Shown here: positions 44,300 through 55,334 of the stretch, piece by piece
Numbering within the stretch: position 1 is the first letter of the stretch
How the letters are laid out: every line of letters begins with the position of its first letter
Assembly (NCBI RefSeq): GCF_022605725.1
Contig: NC_065548.1
Coordinates: 41,347,131-41,411,130, forward strand
Direction of reading: 5' to 3'
Length of the DNA: 64,000 nucleotides
Source: Anthonomus grandis grandis
Lineage: Eukaryota > Arthropoda > Insecta > Coleoptera > Curculionidae
Notes under the pieces: generated by a model
What the model saw: only the letters and a program-made list of their open reading frames with translations
Database searches by the model: none
Told to the model about the DNA's origin: nothing
Position numbers and translations under genes: made by a program

Positions 44300-45860
44300 C
44301 AAGATAGCCACAAGATAAAGGAAAAAAAAGGTCCCATTTATTAGGATAAATTGGGATAAGACAACCGGGTTTTTATGTCGATTTTTTTAATTTATAGTAA
44401 TTTATAATTTCAAATTTATTTTTAAAAGCCAATAGTAATAAGATATAAAAAGAATTGACAGGAGAAGAATAAGGAATAAAAGAAACCAAAAACGAAATGA
44501 ATTGAAACTATAGAAGCCGAGATATAAGTAAAAATGTGGGAAAAACAAAAGAAAACTGGGGTTTTCTCACCGTACCATTTTTTTTTCCTAAAATGATTAT
44601 TTGCAAATTTTAAAGTAAGCCCTAAACTAACAATTTCCAATAAAAAAACCCAAGAAAAAAATTTTACGAAAAATTTCGAAAAAATGGTTTTTATTTCTTT
44701 ACAAATAAACTATAACTCTGACAGCTTTTTGTATCAAATAAAAGTTCTTGAGTATATTAAGAGGTATTCGCCTGTGAATATGAATCGGTTCTAGCTATTA
44801 TAGAATCGGAGAAAATTAGAAAAAACTATTAAACATAAATATCGAATTATCAAGAGCCCTATGGAAAAATTTAAGTTTTTTTTTTGATAGACAATAGTAA
44901 TAAAATATCTGAAGAATTGACAGGAGAGGAATAAGAAATAAAAGAAACCATCAACAAATTGAATCGAAACTATAGAATCCGAGATAGTAGTAAAAACGTG
45001 GGAAAAACAAAAGAAAACTGGTTTTTTTCAACCGTACAATTTTTTTTTCTTAACATGATTATTGGCAAATTTTGAAGTTAGCCCTAAACTAACAATTTCC
45101 GGTAAAAAAAATTCAATAAAAAAATAATTTTTTTTTTTGGTCGAAAATCGAAAAAGTAATTTTTATTTTTTTCTAAATTAACTGTAAGTCTGATAACTTT
45201 TTGTTTTAAACAAAAGTTCTCAGGAATATTTCGAGGTATCTGTATTTCAAAACGAATCGGTTCTAGCTATCATAGAATCGGAGCTATCATAGAAAATTTA
45301 AAAAAAAACTATAAAACATAAGTATCAAATTATCACGAGCCCTATGGAAAAATTTAATTTTTTATTTTTTAATCCTGTACTACTTCAGAATACCTTTAAA
45401 AAAGGTTATTAAAAATTTGACTCTAAAATAAACAGAAAACCTATTTCTTTGCATTTTTCGATTTTCGGACAAAATCCGGGTCAAAATGAGCATTTTTTCA
45501 AAATATGCTCCGATTAAAAAAATAATAATTTGTCTGCTTAAAGACAACTTCAAAAGTAGTAAAAAAGCTTTATGACAAATTTTTTCACTATTCATACGAG
45601 TGTCCCAATCAAAAGAGAAAGATCAGGTCCCATAAGAAGCAATGTATTAGGATAGGAAAAAGAGGTTTGTTTCTTGTTTTTTTCTTGTGTTTTTATTTTT
45701 AAAGGCAATTATAATAAAATAAATAAAATTTAAAGGGAAAAAAACGAATAAAAAATTTTATCAACTTATTGAATAGAAGCTATAAAAGCCGTGATATCAG
45801 TAACATAGTAAAAAAATAAAAAAAATACACCTTTTTTGACATCGCATTAATGCCTTTTTT
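44300..45860 (+). repeat. Tandem repeat array, unit ~460-485 bp
   Basis: Two full diverged units, about 44425-44885 and 44886-45370, share in order: caatagtaataa, gaattgacaggag, gaaactatagaa, gtgggaaaaacaaaag, gccctaaactaacaatttcc, gaatcggttctagctat and gagccctatggaaaaattta. The preceding bases (44325-44355, aggtcccat ... ttaggata) recur at 45625-45655, followed by a third, poorly kept partial unit to about 45860. Noncoding satellite-like array or the internal repeats of a larger element. Confidence 0.8.
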
Positions 45861-48100
45861 TTTCTAAATTGGTAAACTATTAATACAAATTTATTACCAA
45901 TTTAGCAACCCCCACTAAAAGAACCCTAACCAAAATAAAACTATTATAACTGTTATTTTTTTTCCAGATATTTATACCTTGTCCTAACCTTTATGCTTAT
46001 TTTATTAATATTATAAATATTATCTTTCTTGTAAATGTCCTTAAACCTTAAAACACCCTGTATAATACGATTACTATAATTAGAAATAATATTTTCCTTA
46101 TTTATGCCCTCAACCTTAAAACCTCACGTATAATTCTATTTCTATACTATTATTATCCTCATAAATGTTCCGTAATATCAATTCCCTCTGTATATTTCAA
46201 ATATATATTTATTAATATTTATATTTATTTTATTTATCCTAGTAATTTATAAAAAAAAACCGTTCAAAATTGTCCCCATAATACTAATAATTCATTAATA
46301 AAATAACTCATGACGTCACAAGACGAATACGACGCGTTTATAATTATGGCCAGACATCTTCCATCCTTCTCTAAAACCGCTTTTCCTACTCTAACTCGAA
46401 ACGCAAATGGGCCAGCCGGCCCGTAAAAAATGTAAATAAGATGAGACGTCAGATGCGCGGCGAATTTTCCCGCCGCAATAAAAACCATTCGATAAAAGAT
46501 ATGCACATATTCGGAAAATTTAAAGTTTCATGATATCGTCCGTACCAATTCCTGAGCATTTCCACCCATTTTAAGCCGCTAATTCTCGAATTAAAAAAGT
46601 CAGATCCGCCCGAACGTAGAATTTGCTGCCATGACACCGAAAACCCCGTGGTTGCGTCATCTGGCCATGTGCGACTCGATAGTGACGTCGTCCGTATGCT
46701 TTTACATCGGGTGCTGGACCGCCAACTTTATTGTACCATGAGCTGGCTCCCTGTGTCTCCAGGGTATAACTGGTTGATTGGAACGGCTTATTTTTTGAGG
46801 TTTTTCTTAAATAACAGCGCGTTGCGGAAAACGGCAACATTTAAAGAAAAACGGGTTTTAGTGAATTATAGCTAGATAGTGTCCGGTGATTTCAGAAAAA
46901 AAATGGTTGTCGTAGGTATCATAGGTATGCCGGTACTAAGCGTCAAAGTTAAAAAAAGGTGTAGAGTAAAAACTGCTATACGCAGAAGGTTGTAGACTAT
47001 GTTGAAAAATAGGATTTAAAAAGTTCTTAAAACGCTGAAAGCTTGAAATCTCTAGGTGCCGCCAATAAAGAGTTATTAAGAAAAGAAAAAAAAACGGTCA
47101 AAAAAAGGTTCAAAAAGGGGCTTATATTTGTTAACACAGCTCACCCTGTATAGTACGTAGCGTCATGAGTAATACCTCTATTTAATCCTAAAGGATTAAG
47201 TTTTCAAACGGCGTTAACAAAAAAAAATAAAAAATTTTTTTTAGAAGTAGAAAAAAATTTATTTCTCAAAAAATTCACTTTTTTTTTTTCGAAAAAAAAA
47301 ATTTTAAGTTTCAGCTCGTTTATCATGGAAGTAGTAGCTTTTTGAAAAAAATTGTTTTTACAAAAAAGATAGCTACATTCACGTAGAAAAGAACTGTTTT
47401 GTCCGCATTATCGGGAACGTTACCGTTTAGGCCCCACAAATGTTTAAGTCAGCGAGGTACCGCGCAAAAAGTTCAATTTTTCAACGAGCACATATAAGAG
47501 CTTCGCTCTTAACAAGATTAAGAACAATATATTACAAACCATATTGGCCACTTCCTGCTTCACAAACTTCGGAAATAAAAAACTGGCCTTTTACGTGCGC
47601 TCCTACCGGCAACACGGGAGCAAGTCGTCGAAAAATGGATGCAGTACCGACTAAATCAGTAACGACCCCACCTCTCGCCTGAGCTGTTAATATCAGCCAA
47701 TCAGAGCAAACATTAATTAAGACCAATCAGGAAAGTGACGGACCGTCAACAGAAAGCATGGATAATTAAACCAGGAGAGTGATGCGTTACAGTAGTAATG
47801 TGTCATTGACAGTGTGAATTTAAAGAAATATGAATAAAAGAAGTTGACTGAAATTATTAATTAAATTATTAATGAAATTAATAAAATATCAATGGAGCGT
47901 TAGTGAATATAAGGAGTAGAAAAATAAAACGCTACAATATTTAGGAAAACCCGATTTTTAAAAAAAGTTTGACACCCAGTCTCTTAAAAATGAAGCATTT
48001 CTGGACCTATTTTTATGTGAACTTTTCATCTTGAAATTATTCATAGAATCACCTCCTGGAGTTTGGCCACGTACTTAAATAACACCCTGTATATTAAACT
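45861..48100. other. Noncoding; CpG-rich patches and transposon-end-like motifs
   Basis: Two patches clearly richer in G+C and CpG than the surroundings: about 46310-46850 and 47400-47760. The words acaccctgtata / tcaccctgtata occur at about 46055, 47148 and 48083; they equal the terminal inverted-repeat end of the element at 57501-59612 and are common ends of insect DNA elements, but no opposite ends (tacagggtg) occur nearby. Poly(A)/poly(T)-rich 47220-47310. Overlapping open frames on both strands have no motifs. Confidence 0.45.
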
Positions 48101-50660
48101 TTGACTTGTAAGAATGAGAAGAATCTGTTGATAAATTAAAAGGTACAGAATTTTAACAAATTTTGCAAGTGATATTATTAATATTGGGGGCCATATAATT
48201 CATCGTCAAGCACATACTTGATGTATTAGATAAATTTTGCTCTGCTGCTTTGCTTATCTGCAGCATATTGAAAACATAAATAAAGTTAGATCTACAGTGT
48301 TTTAAAAATACATTGTAATTCCGTGTTTATCGTAAAAGTGTGTTATCGGTTCCTAACCAATATTCTATAAACCACACCGTGAAAAATTTAATTTTTTTAA
48401 AATAATGTATAGCTATTAGTATTAGTTTTCTGTTTTGTTGTGCAGAGATTGCCAAAATATTTTCTTTTGTTTTTTTAAATGGGTAATAACTACTAAGCTT
48501 ATGATTTAATTGTTAAAATTATAAAGAGACAAAGAAAATTGTATACTTGTATAGTTGTACAATTGTATTCAACATTTGACACTATTTAGGAATAGTGTCT
48601 GGTATAGTATATCAGACTATTCCTTTATTTTACTCGTGGTAAATTTGTATAGCTTTCCCATTTTATGATATCGGAAATATGGTTTAAATAAATAATTGAA
48701 AATATCTATTTGGAAGTAAAACAAAAATTTAAATTTTTATATACGTACGTCAAGTATTTGATATGCAGTATTAAACACAGCTAAAATATAAGCTATTTCT
48801 AGAGTTTTCATTTAAGAATCTTACCTAAATAGTAATAAAACAAACTCTAAGTCTTTTACTGAACTGCGTACAAAAAATTGCATACTAGTTTACTTAACAA
48901 AGATAAAGAAATCCTATTATATTTCAATTAGGTTTAAATTTGAGATAAAAACCATTTAAAGAACCTTAAAAAGTACTATGATGATAAACGGCTTTGAATC
49001 TCAATTAATTAAGAACCAGCTATGTTATCAATACCTTATCGGTCCAATATTTATAAAGTTATTTACAATTTAAATTCTCAAAACAAATTCAAACTTCAAG
49101 AAAATGTAGTAGTATCCATGTGATCTGCCGCAAAATAAATTATTCGTGGCAGGAGCGCTTGTAGTTGCAAATTGGCCGCTTACCCAAACGCAATGATGAT
49201 GACGTAGTTACGAAGCCAGTTGCTCGGTCACTTGGAACTAAGAGAAAATTTAATTTAAAGTTGGTCCTTGTTGTGTGTGATGTATATATACATAGATTTT
49301 GCTGGAATAATAGCCAGTTAATTCAGTTTAGAGTGTTTCCACTCATTTTACGTTACTTAAGCAACACATATATTTCTAGTCTTTGCACGAGATTTTGCTC
49401 ACGTATGGTTAAAGTATGAAGAAAAATAAATAGATAAGATGAATAAAATTAGTTCATTTACATAATAAAACTAAACTGTAATATATTAAGAAATTCTTAA
49501 TAATATAGAAAAACTACTTTTGCTGTTGAGTCGGATGGCATTTGATCATATAGTATTGCTTTATTTTGTTCGGTTTACTTAGAGGTCTTAGGCGATTTTT
49601 AAGGCTAAGAGTAGCAAAATAATATGTGCTTTCTATATGCTCCAATAAGTTAAGACCTTGGGGTGAAATGGGTTGAGACATCGTTTAATTTCCATTCACT
49701 TTAGCACGTTATCTAACAACTTGAGTTGATCTGAGAAAGATCGAAAGCTATTTGGGAGTGTTTCTAATAGAACAAAGAGAGCGTGCAGAAGTGCAGTATG
49801 TAAGCAGTATACCTCAGCATATTCGTTGACTTGGCATCGGTGGTGGCACTGGTTCTTACTTTTAGATCTTTGGGGTTGATTGGCTCTGATTTCTAATTAA
49901 ATGTTCAACTAATAAGAAGAGTGGCTTTACGCTCTTTGTGGTAATATCCAGAGACTTTTACAAGATGAAATACTTTTAATTGAAGTTACTGATTTAGACC
50001 AATAATTTGATACACCGCAAATAAAGATATGTAAAACTACAAGAAAACAAATAGTTTGTAAACAGATTAGAATCATAACTTTGTGACTTAATTTTTTGTA
50101 ATTTTCAACAAAAAAAAATTAGATAAAGGAAAATAGGTAGGGTCTCCGGAGAAATTAAGTTTTGGCTTACCATTTGATACATACAATGACATATCTATGC
50201 GTAACCTATATGGAAAATTTAGCCTTAATACCTTAAAAATTGCCATAGATAAAATACTAACTGACTTAATATTTGCAGAAAACTTCAGTCCTCAAATAAA
50301 CCAGAAAGTTTCCTTTATTTGTACATCATATTTAGAAGATGTATATTAATATTACTTTTACTTATTTTAAAATTATTTTTATTTCTTGTTCTACATTTAA
50401 AATAATATGTGAAATTGCCTTTATGTTATGGCCACGAGATCGCTTTAAGGGAAAGTGTGTAATCCCGAATACAACGGTTCTCATAGGTTCGAAAGAGGTG
50501 GCGATATTTTGATTACGGTTATTTTTATTATTAATTTAACTTTCTATATCAGAATACTCAGTTAAATGACAATTATGCGAAATGACGAGCAGGCCATGTC
50601 GTGCAATCTTGAACGCTTCGCATTATCTCTTTTTCATTAGATCCCTCCTAATTTTTTGAA
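48101..50660. other. No gene recognised; AT-rich
   Basis: No motif-bearing frame found. The 49165-49419 (+) open frame is unremarkable. A slightly CpG-rich patch at 50430-50520 is unexplained. Confidence 0.5.
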
Positions 50661-50671
50661 TATTGTTTCGG

Positions 50672-51559
50672 ATGCCTGGTAAATATATTAGAAAAACTGA
50701 AACAATGTATAAAGAAAAGATCTCCGAAAAGCTAATGAAACTTGAGTATTGGCATAGTAGCAGAAACTTATTCAAAAACTGTTGAGGACACATAAGGCAA
50801 CATCTTTAAATCGTATTTCCTCATATAATGAATTTTACGTTTAAATGTTTAAAGACAATTTGAAAACCATATAAGCCAAATAATGTTTAACTTTGATAAG
50901 ATATGCGTATCCGGAGTTCAAACAAATTTGAAGATACTGACAGAAAAACGGGAGAAAGAAGTTGGCAAAGCAATGAGTATGACTTATTTGAGAGAAAGCA
51001 GTTTAATGCTCTGATACTAAAAGGCAGTAACCATAACCTGGTTACAACTCTATCACATTCTGGATGGATAAATAAAACCTTACTTATTAATTAGCTGCAC
51101 TAGTTTATCTCATGTGCAAAGCTTTCAATAGAAAATCCAGTTATATTAATATTAGATAACCACGATGGGCATGTCAGTTTTAATGCATAAGCATTTATGC
51201 TAACTCTGCCAATACATATCATATAACCTCCAGCCAGTAGGTCAAAAAAAATGTAATTCTCTAATGTCTGCGAACAATTATGAATGTGACTTTATTGTGA
51301 GTCACGAATACTTTACAGACAATACTTTTATTAAAAAAAAGTCAGTGAGTCAAATCAGTTGAATATTGAACCTCCAAATAATCGTGACTAGCAAGCGTGG
51401 AGCTGTTTGATATCCAAGTTTCTGATACATATGGTATTAATTTAAAACGAAGTGAATTTCCTAGCAAAACATCTAGATTTAATATAAGGAGAACAAAATT
51501 GATCATACTAACAAGCACACCCTTAAAAAACTAACTTGAAAAAAAGATATCTGCAAAGA
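50672..51559 (+). pseudogene. Pogo/Tigger-like transposase, part 1 (before DD41D insertion)
   Basis: Opens with ATG at 50672, MPGKYIRKTETMYKEKISEK, the usual start of pogo-like proteins ('MPR-x-Y-x-RK'), whose N-terminal helix-turn-helix domain binds the TIRs. The CENP-B-like middle is mostly deleted. Near 50890-50990: FNFDKICVSGVQTN, then REKEVGKAMSM (first catalytic Asp block, 'N-x-DE-x-G-x-x-x-V'; here NFDK). Near 51045-51070: HSGWINK. At 51128-51180: ENPVILILDNHDGHVSFNA, the 'L-x-L-D-N-H-x-S-H' second catalytic block, intact Asp. Then LTLPIHII. The end (51470-51559) has SRFNIRRTKLIILTSTPLKN and KKISAKI. Frameshifts and stops throughout. It continues at 53850. Confidence 0.75.
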
Positions 51560-51561
51560 TA

Positions 51562-52252
51562 TACAGTGACCGGCTAAAGTTCCGCATAAATTCGATAAAA
51601 ATTAGAGACATGATTTTTTGAGAAAACACTCGGACCCGTCGATTTTCATTTTAAGTTGCGCATTATTTCACATAAATTTGTGTATATAGGGTGGAACAAA
51701 AAAAAGATATGATGTCATCGGTCATTTTTTTAAATAAAATGCTATTGTTAGAGTACATCTAAAAAAAAAACACACAAAATCAATCGCCGCCGCTGGGTTT
51801 TCTCAAAAGTACCCCATCGGCATTTTTGGAATCGGAGAGAAAAATGCAGGGCATGGGAGGGGGACCGGACACTTGAACGACAGATGTTTTTAGGGGATCA
51901 CTTATCGACCGGGGTGCGATTCGGTTTGGTTTCGTAAAGACTTTAGACGTAGTATTAATTAATTAAAATTAAATTAAAATAAGTATGGTTTGCAACTTAT
52001 TATAATCCGGTATCTTTTGTAACATTTTAAGCATTATACGTGTTGATGTAAGAGTCCGGTGCTTGATTTATTGGCTCTGACGAACATTTATAAAACCAGT
52101 GGCATAATTCTTATTATTTAAAAAAATTAATTAGACTGTTTCTAACACTATATTTTTTATTGCATTTATGAAATTAGGCGAAATTCCAAGCAAGTTTTGT
52201 ATAACGCACCTTATCTCAAAACTCAACTGTTTTCGAAATATTTACATTTAAA
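51562..52252 (+). repeat. Left TIR of DD41D element (split)
   Basis: Block one 51562-51744 and block two about 52147-52252 match the right TIR in reverse complement. The 400-base wedge (51745-52146) contains ccgccgctgggttttc and gggagggggaccgg and is absent from the right arm, so it is a later insertion. The 52197-52436 open frame overlaps the TIR and is not a gene. Confidence 0.8.
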
Positions 52253-52479
52253 TAACAAGAAAACAAATAAGTACGTCTATTTACAAATTAAGGTAAAATT
52301 GAGGATAAAAATATTGTTATACACTGCCAATTGTTTTTATTTCCATGGTTGCACTTGCAAAGAATCTCCATTTTCAAATGTCACTATCAGTTCGAAAATT
52401 AATAGTTTTTGTCAGAATAGAATATTGCTAATTTAACGGAAACTTAACGAATTGAAATTTTGATGATGCTAGGGTACGG

Positions 52480-53530
52480 GGAAATACCCAATTTTTTGGG
52501 CCAAATACCCAAACCATCCTATTTCTCAGTCAATTAGTTAGTAGAATAGAGCACAAATTCATAACTTCAGGTCATGTAAGGGATTTGCCAAGATCAGGTC
52601 GTCCAAAAATTTCTGAAGATACAAAATTAAACGTTCTGCTCTGCGTCGAAGAAAATCCAAACAATGCAACTTCACAAATTTCAGTTTATAATAATATAGC
52701 CGGAACGACAGTAAGACGCATCTTAAAAGCAAATGAATACCACCCTTATAAAATTAGACTAATACACGAGTTAAATGAGGACGATCCTAATCGAAGAAAC
52801 TAATTTTGCGAGCAAACAATGAACATTTACAATAATAACCGTCAGTTTGTGTTACGAGTTTTATTTTCGGATGAAGCAACTTTTTGTTTAAACGGTATCG
52901 TAAGTCAGCAAAATTGTTGGTACCGGTCAATGTCAAATCCACACTGGGCAACTGAGGCTCATACACAGTACCGTAAATCTATTAATGTTTGGGCTGGTAT
53001 CGTGGAAAATAAAGTAATAGGACCATACTTTTTCGAAGAAAACTTAACAGGACAAGGCTATTTGAATTTTCTTCAAGAAGATCTTATCCCTGCTTTGGCT
53101 GCCCTATACCCAGACGAACAAGACCCCGCTGTCCCGACAGATAATTTGTAGTTTTAGCAAGACGGCGCACCGCCACATTTCTTTCGAGATGGCCGTAATT
53201 ACTTGGATACAGTGTTCCCAGGCAGATGGATAGGACGAAGAGGGCCAATAGAGTGGCCGGTCAGGTCACCAGACCTAAATCCCTGCGACTTTTTTCTATG
53301 GAGGTACCTGAAAATGTAAAGTTTATATTGAGAAGCCAAACAACGTAGAAGATTTGAAAAATAGAATTAGATATGAAATTAGATGTATATCACCCGAAAT
53401 AATTGATAGTGTTTGACATGAACTTGTAAACCGTCTTGCTTTCTGCCAGTTGAAATCAGTTTCAACACTTGATACATTAATAAGAGTTTTCGCAGTTTAT
53501 AACATTTTATCCTCCATTTTATCTTAATTT
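52480..53530 (+). pseudogene. DD41D transposase
   Basis: Frames in order: PRSGRPKISEDTKLNVLLCV and SVYNNIAGTTVRRILKANEY (second helix-turn-helix), KIRLIHELNEDDPNRRN, then LFSDEATFCLNG (first catalytic Asp), INVWAGIVENKVIGPYFFEE, QDGAPPHFFRD (second Asp) and WPVRSPDLNPCDFFLW (third Asp). Forty-one residues lie between the second and third Asp, the DD41D signature of a Tc1/mariner subgroup. Stops at 52801, 53149 and 53155 and frameshifts near 53320 and beyond break it. The start is unclear: upstream similarity (KYPNHPISQS, IEHKFITSG) reaches about 52500. All three catalytic Asp are preserved; the damage is nonsense and frameshift. Confidence 0.85.
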
Positions 53531-53564
53531 GTAAAAAGACGTATTAACTTGTTTTGTTGTTGGT

Positions 53565-53848
53565 TAAATGTAAATATTTCTAAAATAGGTGAGTTTTAAG
53601 ATAAGGTGTATTATACGAAACCTGCTTGGAATTTCGCCTTTATTTCCTAAATGGAATAAAAAATTAAGCATTCCATTTAAAAAAATGACCGATGACGTCA
53701 CATCTTTTTTTTTATTTACCCTGTATACAAAAATTTATGTGAAATAATGCGCAACTTAAAATAAAAATCGACGGGTCCGAGCGTTTTCTCAAAAAATCAT
53801 GTCTCTAATTTTTATCGAATTTATGCGCAACCTTAGGCGGTCACTGGA
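53565..53848 (+). repeat. Right TIR of DD41D element
   Basis: About 284 bases; reverse complement of the two left blocks, including gaaattccaagca and caccttatct. Ends GGTCACTGGA before TA 53849-53850. The start of the 53799-54014 frame lies in this TIR and is not a real start. Confidence 0.82.
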
Positions 53849-53849
53849 T

Positions 53850-54030
53850 AAAGAAAACCAAATACAAAGGCTAAATGAAAACGATAGAAAATCCATATTA
53901 ATCCTGCTCGAAGGGAAAAAGAAAGATAATTACGACTACTATTGTCCTTTTTGTAAAGATAAATATATAAATCCTCGCGATAAATATTGTATTATGTGCT
54001 ACGTATGTATTTGAAAGATGGAACATGGCA
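53850..54030 (+). pseudogene. Pogo/Tigger-like transposase, part 2 (after insertion)
   Basis: Continues the pogo-like reading after the DD41D element: KENQIQRLNENDRKSILILL, then DYYCPFCKDKYINPRDKYCIMC. The C-x-x-C ... C-x-x-C end matches the C-terminal zinc-binding tail found in many insect pogo-like transposases ('C-x-x-C-x-x-x-Y ... W-x-x-C-x-x-C'). Reading before the insertion ends ...KKISAKI, which links sensibly to this. That a single TA remains shared at the joint supports insertion at a TA in the gene. Confidence 0.7.
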
Positions 54031-54289
54031 GAATCGGTAGTTCGTTCTTACTACAAGTAAAGATGAACACTAAGGAATTTATTTACTTTTCTTAATATTT
54101 AATTTTATTGAAAATATATAAATTTTGATTAGTTAATCACATAGTATTTTTATTATTTAAATTTGTTACTAGTCTAGAGCATTCTTGAATCCTCCCCTAA
54201 AATTAAATTTACATCACTTGTGACGAAAAATTAAAAGAGCTCTTAAAAAAAGAATATTTGTAATTTTTCAGAAGATTTGACACATAACT

Positions 54290-54990
54290 GTAGTTAGGCT
54301 TCCAAATAATGGAACAGAAACGACAAGACTTTATTTGGCCCTTTCTTTAAAAACTGTTTCAGAATAAGTGTAAAAAATGGATTGGCCTGTAGACAACACG
54401 TGCATATTAAAACTGTACATGGAAAATTGTCTCAAATAGTATACATCGTTGGTGGTGACGTTTGGCAATAAAATATAATGTGAGATAATCCTGTTTTAAA
54501 CAAATTTATGTGATTGTATATAGCATCACGAGTTGTTCCCAGAAGTTCGTAGTTTTTAAATTTTTCTGTAGATATTTATTTTGCTCCTACTTACACCATA
54601 AATTGACTGGAAAACTTAAAACTGGAAATACACGTTAATTTTCTTACCAACCCCGTTGCGTTTTTCTCTTACTTTAAAAGCAAAATACGCATTATGAAAT
54701 TATACGTGTTCTTCAACACGACAAGGTCGTCTTCTCTGAACTGGTATAAGAGTCATCAATCCAACCAAATATGTGTTTTGCTTATCATTGGAATCTAAAC
54801 TATTAAAATATTTTAGGAGTTCTTTCCCATTTACACTGGTCACATTTTCAAAATACTTGAGTCTTTTGCAATTGCATGGCCCTTCTTCTTTGTGAGACTT
54901 TAGTCGTATTTTGTTTAGAACATCAAAAATTCTTTCAGTTTTTCTCGTACTATCACGGTCATTTTTATACTCATCAGTATTAGAAGACAT
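54290..54990 (-). pseudogene. Fragment of a TE-associated family (DUF7869-like)
   Basis: Minus frame 54990-54700 starts MSSNTDEYKNDRDSTRKTER, then GPCNCKRLKYFENV (Cys pair), LLKYFNSLDSNDKQNTYLVG and LIPVQRRRPCRVEE. After a TAA the same frame continues FHNAYFAFKVREKRN then NVYFQF, stop, QSIYGVSRSKI; another frame (about 54430-54330) gives QFSMYSFNMHVLSTGQSIFY and TYSETVFKERAK. This order, Cys-rich start, 'Y-x-x-x-V-x-x-x-x-x-x-x-VC-x-x-x-F-x-x-x-x-G-I', then 'L-x-x-F-N-x-x-x-x-x-x-x-x-G', fits unnamed multi-copy insect proteins that I associate with the DUF7869 domain, thought to be transposon-linked. The later 'D-x-C-x-GQNKN' block is absent. Truncated, three or more breaks. Confidence 0.5.
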
Positions 54991-55334
54991 TTTATGCTTA
55001 TATTATTACCGCTAAATACTCAAAAATATGCAGTAAAATGTGCTCTGACACGCATAACACATAAACTAAACAAATAAAAGCGAAATTAAAAAGTGCATAG
55101 TTTAGGTTAGTGGACTTTCCTTTTTCTTAACTTTTACGCATGGACTTTTTATGTTTTTAGCCGACGCACGGCACTCATTATTGCCCATTCGACTAGGGTA
55201 AATTAGAGGTTTGTATAATAATTATTAGATGTTGCCAATATCTCAATTTCTTAAAAAGTGTTACAATCCCCTTTTTTTCCCATCACCCTGCAATTGTAAA
55301 TAATCCAACTGATTCAATTGCGTTCGTCGATGAT

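Larger units (their letters stand above)
51562..53848 (+). mobile_element. DD41D Tc1/mariner-superfamily element with long TIRs
   Basis: Bounded by TA at 51560-51561 and 53849-53850. TIR ends read TATACAGTGACCGGCTAAAG on the left and, reversed, TATCCAGTGACCGCCTAAGG on the right (counting the TA). The right TIR is continuous for about 280 bases (53565-53848). The left TIR has the same text in two blocks, 51562-51744 and about 52147-52252, split by about 400 bases of unrelated CpG-bearing sequence. A transposase lies between. It is inserted in the pogo-like gene on the same strand. Confidence 0.85.

Noticed and set aside
47440..47726. Overlapping open frames on both strands (80 and 64 codons)
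   Set aside because: They are antisense to each other in a CpG-rich patch and show no family motif; likely due to few stops in GC-richer DNA.
52197..52436. 79-codon open frame
   Set aside because: Overlaps the second block of the left TIR of the DD41D element and has no motif.
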